Positions 54,220-61,337 of a stretch of DNA of 64,000 bases are shown piece after piece (the first letter of the stretch is position 1; each line of letters starts with the position of its first letter). The stretch comes from Saprospira grandis DSM 2844. GTDB taxonomy: Bacteria; Bacteroidota; Bacteroidia; Chitinophagales; Saprospiraceae. The notes beneath the pieces are model-generated. The model had not been told where the DNA came from and ran no database searches. It saw only the letters and a program-made list of their open reading frames with translations. Position numbers and translations under genes: made by a program. The stretch is taken from the NCBI RefSeq assembly GCF_000275825.1, contig NZ_JH719942.1, forward strand, positions 2,400,827 to 2,464,826, given 5' to 3'.

Positions 54220-54749
54220 TGGATTACTTTGAGTTTTATGAACTGCCCCGGCAATTTAGTTTGGATGAAAAAGCCCTCAAACGCAAATATTTGCAAATGA
54301 GCAAACGCTTTCATCCCGATTTTCATAGCTTAAGTAGCGAGAAAGAACAAGAAGAAGCCCTAGAAAAGTCTACGCTCAACAATAAAGCATATAAGGTCCT
54401 TAAAGCATTTGATAGCCGCCTGCGCTATATCTTAGAATTGCATGGACTCTTGCAGGAAGGGCAAAATGCAGCCCTTCCGCAAGCTTTTTTGATGGAGATG
54501 ATGGAGATTAACGAAAGCATCATGGAGCTGCAGTTTGATTTCGATGCCCAAGCTTACCAAACTATTTTAGCCGATATTCAACTTTTTGAAAAAAAGTTAA
54601 AAGAAAATATCAAACAGGCCATTGCGGCCTACGATTTGGCCCAAATTAAAGAAAATCAATTGCTTGAACCCGTTTTAGACTACCACTATAAGCGGAAGTA
54701 TTTGGTCCGAATTAAAGAAAATTTGAAAAAAATAGAGAAAATGGACTAA
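54219..54749 (+). CDS. hscB: Fe-S cluster co-chaperone HscB
   Basis: J-domain co-chaperone that delivers the IscU scaffold to HscA. The 176-residue protein has an N-terminal J domain with FHPDFH (HPD at 32-34) and a C-terminal three-helix domain with the family text LNNKAYKVLKAFDSRLRYIL near 52-71, MEMMEINESIMEL near 92. Length equals that of typical HscB. It is coupled to the reductase gene upstream. No hscA or isc gene lies in the window. Confidence 0.88.
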   Translation: MDYFEFYELPRQFSLDEKALKRKYLQMSKRFHPDFHSLSSEKEQEEALEKSTLNNKAYKVLKAFDSRLRYILELHGLLQEGQNAALPQAFLMEMMEINESIMELQFDFDAQAYQTILADIQLFEKKLKENIKQAIAAYDLAQIKENQLLEPVLDYHYKRKYLVRIKENLKKIEKMD

Positions 54750-54755
54750 ATAAAT

Positions 54756-54785
54756 TTGGAAATAAGAAAAACCGCCTTATATTTG
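54756..54785 (+). promoter_or_regulatory. Promoter of tRNA-Leu
   Basis: TTG (54756-54758), 19 bases and TATATTTG (54778-54785) match the Bacteroidota consensus. The predicted start is about 30 bases before the tRNA. Confidence 0.75.
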
Positions 54786-54822
54786 CAACGCTTCCAAAGG
54801 GGAGTAACAAAGTTTTTCTCTA

Positions 54823-54906
54823 GCCTTGGTGGCGAAATTGGTAGACGCGCTGGATTCAAAATCCTGTGGTGGCGACACCGTGCGGGTTCGATTCCCGCCC
54901 GAGGCA
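54823..54906 (+). tRNA. tRNA-Leu (anticodon CAA)
   Basis: Acceptor GCCTTGG pairs with CCGAGGC and A is the discriminator. The D arm has TTGGTAGACGCGCTGG, the anticodon loop is TTCAAAA (anticodon CAA), a long variable arm (GTGGTGGCGACACC) marks a class II tRNA, and the T arm has GGTTCGATTCC. One T-T mismatch sits in the anticodon stem. CCA is not encoded. Confidence 0.94.
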
Positions 54907-55012
54907 CTTTAAGGTCGATTATGCAAATTTGCATTTTCGACCTTTTTTTATTTGTTTTGGCCAAGCTTTGGTCCAATACTCCCTTAGCTTGGAAAAGGCC
55001 CGAAGGGCCGTC

Positions 55013-55232
55013 GGCCTAGCGATGTGTAGGGGGTGGCCGAAGGCCAGACCGAGGCGCCTAGCGCCGAAGGGCCGAGCGAATAGCGAGCCCCGAAACGTAG
55101 CGCAGCAAGGCGAAGCCGCAGCTGAGGCCCCAAAACAGCAGCGAGCCCCGAAACGACAACAAGGTCTTTAGACCGCAGTTCGACGACCAAAGGGAGTAAC
55201 CGCCGCAGCTTGCTGCGGAGGCCCCAAAAAAA
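55013..55232 (-). repeat. MHR-20, type A with appended module
   Basis: On the minus strand a standard copy (55131-55013) is preceded by a 95-base module (55225-55132) with CCGCAGcaaGCTGCGG and GTTACTCCCTTTGGTCGTCG. Nearly identical to MHR-16 over about 165 bases. It ends 18 bases before the SUI1 start. The rest of the 54907-55249 gap holds the tail-like TTTGGTCC near 54970. Confidence 0.9.
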
Positions 55233-55249
55233 TTAAATCAGAAAGGAAG

Positions 55250-55591
55250 ATGGCAAAGAAGAAGAAAAAACTCAATTTTTATTCGACAGATCCCAATTTT
55301 GAATGGAATGATGAGCCTTTGGAGGAGGAGTTGTTGCCCCCACAGCAGCAGCGCCTGCGGGTGCAAATTGACCGCAAGAAAAGAGGGGGGAAGGAAGTCA
55401 CTTTGGTTACTGGATTTATAGGCCCAGAGGAAGACCTCAAGGCCTTGGGGAAAAAGCTGAAAGCCAGCTGTGGCGTGGGTGGAAGTGCTAAGGATGGGGA
55501 GATTATCGTGCAGGGAAAGCAGGCGGAAAAAGTGCTGGAACTGCTCAAGAAATGGGGCTATAGCCAGACGAAGCGATCGGGCGGTAACTAG
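55250..55591 (+). CDS. SUI1-domain translation factor (YciH/eIF1-like)
   Basis: The 113-residue protein has a Lys-rich start (MAKKKKKLNFYS) and a SUI1/eIF1 domain: RKKRGGKEVTLVTGF, LGKKLKASCGVGGSAKDG and EIIVQGKQAEKVLELLKKWG. This glycine/lysine-rich pattern is that of bacterial YciH proteins, thought to affect start-codon choice under stress. Its TAG stop lies in the palindrome ACTAGT, which also gives the stop of the convergent DUF5071 gene. Confidence 0.9.
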   Translation: MAKKKKKLNFYSTDPNFEWNDEPLEEELLPPQQQRLRVQIDRKKRGGKEVTLVTGFIGPEEDLKALGKKLKASCGVGGSAKDGEIIVQGKQAEKVLELLKKWGYSQTKRSGGN

Positions 55592-56169
55592 TGATAGTGC
55601 ACCAAAATATCGAGGCCTAATTCTTGGGCCAATTCAAATTGTAGGCGGCCCCGCCATTTGGGCCAGTTTTTGGGCTCTTCTTGGCTAGCGAGCAGCTCTG
55701 TGGAGAAGCGTTCTTGTAGTTTTTCGGCCAGAGGGTGTCCCTCTTCCATGGGGCGCCAACTGAGGCCCTGCACCTCTTCCATATTGAAGGGGGCAAAATA
55801 GATTTCGCTGGCAATTTGGTCTACCTCCGCCTCCCAATCGAGCCGAGAGGGCCGAAAGACCAAAGGGGCGAGCATCTGCTGCCAGTTAGGGGGCCAATTG
55901 GCTTCAAAAAGCATTAAGAGATCATATTTCCAATGCCCATCTTCTGTTTGCAGAATATGGGCTATTTCTTTTTCTAGCTGGGGCAATTCCTCTTTTAATA
56001 CCTCTGCAATTAGGGGGGCCACGGGCCAGTTGCGATCTTGCAACCACTCTAGCAATTCATGGGCAAAAGGCAGCCAAATTTCGGCCTCCGTTTGGGCCAA
56101 AATATCTACCGCCAAATCATCATGTTTATCTTTGGGGATAAAAGGCGGGCGAAAAAAATACATGCTCAT
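55588..56169 (-). CDS. DUF5071-domain protein with C-terminal extension
   Basis: The first 120 residues carry the DUF5071 pattern (FIPKDKHDDLAVDIL, ELLEWLQDRNWPVAPLI, HWKYDLLMLFE). This is a small helical repeat-like domain of unknown role, and the match is from memory. An added 70 residues (about 123-193) contain another acidic/aromatic segment (EVDQIASEIYFAPF, GHPLAEKLQERFSTEL). No signal peptide. It follows prmC by 7 bases and is the last gene of the minus-strand operon. Confidence 0.65.
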   Translation of the reverse strand: MSMYFFRPPFIPKDKHDDLAVDILAQTEAEIWLPFAHELLEWLQDRNWPVAPLIAEVLKEELPQLEKEIAHILQTEDGHWKYDLLMLFEANWPPNWQQMLAPLVFRPSRLDWEAEVDQIASEIYFAPFNMEEVQGLSWRPMEEGHPLAEKLQERFSTELLASQEEPKNWPKWRGRLQFELAQELGLDILVHYH

Positions 56170-56176
56170 ACCATTC

Positions 56177-56989
56177 CTATTTTTTGCCGCTAAGCATACG
56201 GGGACGGCCTTCTAGATCGGGCATAATCTGCACTTTCTGAAGGCTAGGCCGCATAAGTTCGGCAATCTCTTGGGCGGAAAAGGTATTGGCTTCAAAATAG
56301 AGGCTGCCGCCTTCTTTCAGGGCTTTGCCTTGGCAAAGGCGAACAATCTCCCGATAAAAAACGAGTCGATCCTCTGTTGCTGTAAAAAGGGCCAAATGCG
56401 GCTCATAATCGAGCACATTGGCGGCCATGTTTTCGGCCTCGGAAGGGGCGATATAAGGCGGATTACTTATGATGAGGTCAAAATTAGCCAGCTCTGCCCA
56501 GTTTTCCTTGGCCAAAATATCTAGTTCTATAAATTGAACATTGGCTCCCAACTGCTGCGCATTTTTTTTGGCAACCTCTAGGGCCGCTGCGCTATAATCT
56601 AAGGCATAAACTTGCCAATTTGGGGCCCTTTTGGCCAAACTAATGGCTATGCAGCCCGAGCCCGTACCAATATCTAGGACCTTAAGTGGTGCCTGTTTAT
56701 TTTCTCTTTGCAATATCCAGTAGAGCAGTTCTTCGGTCTCGGGCCTTGGAATGAGGGTGGCGGAATTGACGGCAAAAGAGTAGCCATAAAACTCGGCTGT
56801 TCCCACTACATATTGCCAGGGCTCAGCGGCTAATAATCGGCTTTCTAGGACCAAATAATCTTCTTCTGTCAATGTTTTGACCCGCCAACAATCTTCATAG
56901 ATATAGCGGGCAATGGTGCCGGCTTCTCGCTCTTCATAAAGGGCAAGCAGGGCTTGGGCCAAGCGGTTTTGGGCAGCTTCTGGCTTCAT
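56177..56989 (-). CDS. prmC: Release factor glutamine methyltransferase
   Basis: Methylates the Gln of the GGQ motif of RF1 and RF2, so it acts on the prfB product in this window. The 270-residue protein has the N-terminal helical domain, SAM motif I VLDIGTGSGCIAISLA near 111-126, and the signature DLIISNPPYIAPSEAENM (NPPY near 181-184). SAM-acid residue in VYALDYSAA. One base separates it from the upstream lipoprotein gene. Confidence 0.93.
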   Translation of the reverse strand: MKPEAAQNRLAQALLALYEEREAGTIARYIYEDCWRVKTLTEEDYLVLESRLLAAEPWQYVVGTAEFYGYSFAVNSATLIPRPETEELLYWILQRENKQAPLKVLDIGTGSGCIAISLAKRAPNWQVYALDYSAAALEVAKKNAQQLGANVQFIELDILAKENWAELANFDLIISNPPYIAPSEAENMAANVLDYEPHLALFTATEDRLVFYREIVRLCQGKALKEGGSLYFEANTFSAQEIAELMRPSLQKVQIMPDLEGRPRMLSGKK

Positions 56990-56990
56990 C

Positions 56991-58034
56991 TTATTGTTGC
57001 AATCTTCTGAGGCTATCCACCTGCATTCTAAAATTCTGAACCACTTCGTTGGGGTCTTTGCCCAAGAGCTTTAGGGAAGCCTCTACCTGTGGGCGAAGTT
57101 CATGCTCTGGATACTTTTCCAGAAACTCATCATACATTTTGCGGGCTTCTTCGGTCCAATTGACTTCGCTGAGCTTCTCGAGCTCAAAATCGGCATGCAT
57201 CTTCGAGCGAAATTCCTTTTTTCTTTGATATTGCTGCATGAAAATGGGCATCTTCTGCTCATATTCTAGGGCCAATTGCAAAAGGGTCTGCGGATAGAGA
57301 TGAAAGTCGTGATACTGCTCATAAATACGCTTCCAAAGCTGCACGGCATCATAACTTTCCCCAATGCTAGAGGCCAGTTTTCCACCCTCAAAGCAGTAGG
57401 CCGGACTAAATTCGCTGCTGGGGTAGTTGCGGGTATAATGCAGGTACTGCCGCACTAGTTTATGCGCCATGGCTCTATCCAGTTGCCCCTTGGGGCCCGA
57501 GCGCAGTTGCTTTTGCATCTCGCCAATCCGAGCTTCCATTTTTTCTTCTGCAGGCTTAAAGAAGAATTCGGCGGTGGCCCGTCCTGCTCCATTCGGAAAA
57601 GCCTTGAGGTATTTTTCATAGAGCTGTCCCGCCCGCTCATTGTTTCGGTCATGCGGACTATCATAAATCGAGGCCGCCAATAAGAGGGCTTCTGGATAGG
57701 CTTTGCTGTCTTCAAATTGGTCTATGACCATCTCTAAATGTTTGCTGGCTTCTTTCCAGTTTTGCATCCGATAATAATAACTACCCATTTTATAGAGATA
57801 AACGGGTGTTTGCGGGTCATCCTTAAATTGCTGGCTATAGTCGGCATAGGCAAATAGCAGTTGGCCAAGCAAGCTGTCTTTGACCAAGACGTTTTGTTGC
57901 TGCTCTTCCAAACTGGCCGCTACTCGCTCTTCCAATTCCTTGATTTTCTGCTGGGCCGAACGCTCTGCCGAACAGGCCATGAGAAAGAAAAAAAGCAGGG
58001 CCATAAGGCCATATTTCCAAAAGTGATTGATCAT
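56991..58034 (-). CDS. TPR-type lipoprotein
   Basis: The 347-residue product has a lipoprotein signal (GLMALLFFFLMAC), then a short coiled coil (about 28-45) and repeated helical pairs resembling TPR units, such as YKMGSYYYRMQNWKEASKHL, YPEALLLAASIYDS and YEKYLKAFPNG. A BamD/YbgF-like arrangement is possible, but length and order differ from BamD. It lies in a chain of lipoproteins with FKBP folds, 6 bases after the FKBP gene, suggesting a shared envelope function. Confidence 0.68.
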   Translation of the reverse strand: MINHFWKYGLMALLFFFLMACSAERSAQQKIKELEERVAASLEEQQQNVLVKDSLLGQLLFAYADYSQQFKDDPQTPVYLYKMGSYYYRMQNWKEASKHLEMVIDQFEDSKAYPEALLLAASIYDSPHDRNNERAGQLYEKYLKAFPNGAGRATAEFFFKPAEEKMEARIGEMQKQLRSGPKGQLDRAMAHKLVRQYLHYTRNYPSSEFSPAYCFEGGKLASSIGESYDAVQLWKRIYEQYHDFHLYPQTLLQLALEYEQKMPIFMQQYQRKKEFRSKMHADFELEKLSEVNWTEEARKMYDEFLEKYPEHELRPQVEASLKLLGKDPNEVVQNFRMQVDSLRRLQQ

Positions 58035-58040
58035 CTGTTT

Positions 58041-59081
58041 TTATTTTGTAGTCAGTACTTCTATATAAAATATAAGAGGGCTATGAGGCGGCACAAAGGG
58101 CGGATTGCCCAAGGCCCCATAGGCCAAAGCCGAAGGGAGATAGATGAGTCCTTGCTCGCCTTCTGCAAATTCTTGTAGGGCCAAAGACCAACCCCGAATC
58201 GTTTTTAAGTCGCCTAGCTCTACCCAAATCGGACGCATGTTCAAGAAACTATCATCGATGATGTCGCCATTAGGCAGCAGGCAAATATATTGGATTTGAG
58301 CCAACTGCCCAAGCTGAAGTTTTGGACCTTTTGTAGACTTTAGTTTTTCAAATCTTATTCCCTCGGCGCCTCTACCCGCTAACTGACTCAAACTGCTGTC
58401 TTTGGCCAATTCTGCCTGTACCCACTGCCGCCGCTGAGCGATGCGCACTCGCTCGACCTCAATTTCTGCCGCCAACTGCGCCTGGCTTTTTAATGTTTTG
58501 AGCCGATAACCAAAACGAACTCGCTCTTTTTCTTCAAATTCTGCCGCATAGGGGCCCAATATATCAGCAGCCGATTTGGCCAATACCAAAACCTCCAAAC
58601 TATCGCCCTCGGTCATCAAACTCAGGGCCTCTGTAAATAAGTTGTGCGCTTCTGCCGAAGGCATTTCAACCAATACAGGCATCAGCTGATCTGCCGAGCT
58701 CAACAACAAACTGTCGCCCTTCCAAATACTATAACTAATCTCCATTTGGTCCCCTTCTTTGGGGTGCCGCAGCCCTTTTTGCTCCTGCTGGCCGCTATGC
58801 TTATACCAAAATTTCCCTTGATGGTAGCTCGTCCACCCCCTAGGAACCGACCGGCAGGAGGTCCATAGCAAACTGCTCAGCAATAGAAGGAGGAAGAGGT
58901 GGTTTTTCTTTTTTTGGGGCTGCCCCTTCGGCCCTTTGGGCCTGCGGGTCGGGCTGTATCGCAGCTCGCTGTTCGCTCGGCCCTTCACGGGCTTCGCCCG
59001 CTTGGTCTGGCCTGCGGCCACTGCTGTCCATCCCTCAGCCTGCGGCGGCTTCGCCGCCTGTAGTTCCGTAGATCTAAACAT
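58041..59081 (-). CDS. FKBP-type peptidyl-prolyl isomerase lipoprotein (GldI-like), start inside MHR-21
   Basis: The C-terminal 110 residues are a typical FKBP domain (VELGDLKTIRGWSLALQEF, GLIYLPSALAYGALGNPP, LIFYIEVL), which turns X-Pro bonds. The signal peptide (HLFLLLLLSSLLWTSC, lipobox Cys) sits after about 56 codons that are wholly MHR-21 sequence. No ATG or GTG exists between the repeat and the signal, and the nearest TTG would leave only about ten residues before the Cys. The ATG at 59081 lies just beyond the repeat. Translation probably starts there, or the native start was lost. Gliding Bacteroidota have FKBP lipoproteins named GldI; this is a guess for the role. Confidence 0.72.
   Translation of the reverse strand: MFRSTELQAAKPPQAEGWTAVAAGQTKRAKPVKGRANSELRYSPTRRPKGPKGQPQKKKNHLFLLLLLSSLLWTSCRSVPRGWTSYHQGKFWYKHSGQQEQKGLRHPKEGDQMEISYSIWKGDSLLLSSADQLMPVLVEMPSAEAHNLFTEALSLMTEGDSLEVLVLAKSAADILGPYAAEFEEKERVRFGYRLKTLKSQAQLAAEIEVERVRIAQRRQWVQAELAKDSSLSQLAGRGAEGIRFEKLKSTKGPKLQLGQLAQIQYICLLPNGDIIDDSFLNMRPIWVELGDLKTIRGWSLALQEFAEGEQGLIYLPSALAYGALGNPPFVPPHSPLIFYIEVLTTK
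58907..59040 (+). repeat. MHR-21, type B
   Basis: T-run, GGGGCTGCCCC, arm 1 (TTCGGCCCtttGGGCCTG), GGTCGGGCTGTATC, core GCTCGCTGTTCGCTCGG, arm 2 CGGGCttcGCCCG, arm 3 GGCCtgcGGCC, and GTCCATCCCTCAGCC. It overlaps the 5' part of the FKBP gene on the other strand. Confidence 0.9.
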
Positions 59082-59090
59082 AGCTGGGGC

Positions 59091-59942
59091 TTATTCTGCT
59101 GGCTGTTTTGGCGCAACTAATTCTAGGTAAAGGACTTTTCGACTTTTGGGGAAGATAAAGTAGCCCCTCTGCCCAAGTTGCATTTTGGCCAAGGCTTGCT
59201 GATAATAAGGCGGTAGCCCCTGCTGCCCTTCTAAGGCCAAACGGTCTCCGCGGCGCAGGTTGTTGTCTAGGCCTTGGCCATTCTCTAGCTCCAATAAAAT
59301 ATAATAGGCCCAATAGGCTGGAGCTGCGCCCCGACCTTCTCCCTGCAAACGAAAAAAGAAGCCTTCTTCCGCCCGCTCAAACTGAAGCTGCTCCGCCAAA
59401 TAGGCCGAACGATAGGCCGAAAGCAATTCTTCCAGACTATCGGCCTGCTCCCGCTTCTGCACACTCTCGGTTTTCCAGTCTTCTACTTGCTCAAAGCCCC
59501 TAGCTAAGGCATATTTTTGCTCCCGCTTCGCCTTGAGCGATATGCGGTCCAATAGGTAGCTTAAACGATATTGTATCTGTACACTGTCTGTAGGACCAAA
59601 ATGCTCAGCTCCCTCTGGCCACTCTTCCGCTAACTGCCCGTAGTTCCAAACAACGGCCAAACTATCGCCTGTACGCATTTGGACCAAAGGATGCAAAAAG
59701 AAGTTGCGCTGCGCCTTTACCGGATAAATCAAACAACGCTCCCCCCGCTCTACACGATCGGGATATACCAAACTGTAGCTAAAACAAATAGAGTCTCCAA
59801 ACTGAGGAACCTGCTCTTCTACCGGCCCCTCTGCTAAGGTATGAAAGGCATAACCCTCCTCCGCTTGCTCCCAAGTAATTTGACAAGACCAAAACAAACT
59901 ACTACTTAGCAGTAGTACGCAAAACCGAAGCATAGTCTTCAT
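59091..59942 (-). CDS. Second FKBP-like lipoprotein, diverged
   Basis: The 283-residue product has a lipoprotein signal (MLRFCVLLLSSSLFWSC). Its body parallels the neighbouring FKBP lipoprotein in order: FGDSICFSYSLVYPD, VQMRTGDSLAVVWNY, a helical middle and a C-terminal LPPYYQQALAKMQLGQRGYFIFP. Aromatic and Asp residues that form the isomerase pocket appear largely missing, so it may be a chaperone-like or inactive paralogue made by duplication. It overlaps the upstream nrnA-like gene by 41 bases and is in its operon. Confidence 0.68.
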   Translation of the reverse strand: MKTMLRFCVLLLSSSLFWSCQITWEQAEEGYAFHTLAEGPVEEQVPQFGDSICFSYSLVYPDRVERGERCLIYPVKAQRNFFLHPLVQMRTGDSLAVVWNYGQLAEEWPEGAEHFGPTDSVQIQYRLSYLLDRISLKAKREQKYALARGFEQVEDWKTESVQKREQADSLEELLSAYRSAYLAEQLQFERAEEGFFFRLQGEGRGAAPAYWAYYILLELENGQGLDNNLRRGDRLALEGQQGLPPYYQQALAKMQLGQRGYFIFPKSRKVLYLELVAPKQPAE

Positions 59943-60927
59943 TCATTAGGCGTTTAAAGCGATTTAATGTTTCTTCTAAACTCTCTCTACTCATGCCCCC
60001 AGAAGCATTGCGATGCCCGCCGCCATTAAAATGGTTTTTGCAGACCTCCTGTACAGAGAAATCTCCTTTGGACCGCAAAGAGAGCTTAACCCGATCTTTC
60101 CGCTCTGTAATTAAGGCCGCTACCTTAATTCTGCGAATCTGTAAGATGGTATTCACTACTCCCTCTAAATCCCCCCGCTGAATGTTAAATTCCTGATGCT
60201 CGGCCTGACTAAGGGCAATGTATCCCACATCTAAGCCCTCCAAAAAGCTCATTTTATTGATGCAATGCCCCAAAAGACGCATTTTCTTCTCACTAAAGGA
60301 GTTGGTCATCATGTTGGTGATGTAGTTGCTGTTGAGCCCTCGCTCGGTCATATCTGCAATGATGCGGAAAAGATGAGCATTGGTGGCATGCTGAAAACGA
60401 CCCGTATCGCCAAGTATACCCACATAAAGACATTCAAAGGCCATTAAGGGGACTTGCTCCAATACGCCTAATTCGGCAAAGTAGTCATAGACCAATTCTG
60501 CGGTAGAACTAGAGCTGGTCCGCCAAAGCCGACTTTGGGCAAAGTCTTCGGGCTGCATATGGTGGTCAATTAGTACTTTGTAGCCAGTGGCCTTCCGCCA
60601 AACCGAGCCCATACTGTCCAAACGATCCAAGGCACTATAATCTAAAGAAAAGAGAATATCGGCCTGTAGAATGGTGGCATTACTTGTTTTTTGTTTGCGC
60701 TCGTAGTTCCAAATAAGGTGAAAACCGGGCATAAAGTCGAGCATCTGAGGCAGCTCACTGGGCATAATTACCTGAACGCGATGCCCTAGGGTTTGTAGGT
60801 AGTGATAGAGGGCTAAAGTAGAGCCCAATGCATCGGCATCGGGGTTGACATGGCCGCTAATGACAATATTTTTAGGGCTGTCTAGTAGTGCTTTTAGTTG
60901 TTCGCCATTGGTCATTTGGGCAAGCAT
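59902..60927 (-). CDS. nrnA: DHH-family phosphoesterase (NrnA-like oligoribonuclease/pAp phosphatase)
   Basis: Degrades very short RNAs and dephosphorylates pAp, and some relatives hydrolyse c-di-nucleotide products. The 341-residue protein has the DHH blocks SGHVNPDADALGS near 26, LFSLDYSALD near 92, VLIDHHMQPEDF near 126 and the DHHA1 signature FNGGGHRNASGG near 306. An ATG four codons further in (MTNGEQLKALL) could also be the start. It is the first gene of the long minus-strand operon, which ends with the DUF5071 gene. Confidence 0.88.
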   Translation of the reverse strand: MLAQMTNGEQLKALLDSPKNIVISGHVNPDADALGSTLALYHYLQTLGHRVQVIMPSELPQMLDFMPGFHLIWNYERKQKTSNATILQADILFSLDYSALDRLDSMGSVWRKATGYKVLIDHHMQPEDFAQSRLWRTSSSSTAELVYDYFAELGVLEQVPLMAFECLYVGILGDTGRFQHATNAHLFRIIADMTERGLNSNYITNMMTNSFSEKKMRLLGHCINKMSFLEGLDVGYIALSQAEHQEFNIQRGDLEGVVNTILQIRRIKVAALITERKDRVKLSLRSKGDFSVQEVCKNHFNGGGHRNASGGMSRESLEETLNRFKRLMNEDYASVLRTTAK

Positions 60928-61024
60928 ATATTATTGGTATTTTGTTTTGATAAAATTGGATGTTGGGGGGATTGCTTTTGCGGTCTGCAGGCGGCGAAGC
61001 CGCCGCAAAGGAGCGAAGCGACGC

Positions 61025-61151
61025 GGCTGAGGGGCTGTAGCAGGGCCGCCGCAGGCGGCAGACCAAAGCGCTGAAAGCGCTGCAGGGCCGAGCAGACTTG
61101 CGAGCTGTGCAATGGCCCGACCCGCCCGCAGGGCGGGGCAGCCCCCAAAAA
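61025..61151 (-). repeat. MHR-22, type C
   Basis: On the minus strand: GGGGGCTGCCCCGCCctgcGGGCGGG, TCGGGCCATTGC, core GCTCGCAAGTCTGC, arm 2 GCAGCGCTttcAGCGCT, arm 3 GCCGCCtgcGGCGGC and GCTACAGCCCCTCAGCC. Further GCGTCGCTTCGCTCC and a GGCGGCttcGCCGCC hairpin extend to about 60985. The rest of the 60928-61337 gap shows only a -7 box. Confidence 0.9.
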
Positions 61152-61297
61152 GAAAAGAACAGTTTGTTATTCTCCTCATTTTAGGGAATAGGCCAAATAG
61201 CTAGTAAAATTACAAAATCATCCCTAAAGGGCTTCAGTTTGTGGGGGTTTTCCGAGCAAGCCTTGGATAATAGCCGATGAATCTGGTTTAAAAGTAC

Positions 61298-61305
61298 TAC
61301 TTTTG
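61298..61305 (+). promoter_or_regulatory. -7 box for the GT39 gene
   Basis: TACTTTTG lies 32 bases before the ATG at 61338. No TTG at the usual spacing. Confidence 0.4.
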
Positions 61306-61337
61306 CGCAGTTTTGTAAATATCAAAAACGGCTTTTT

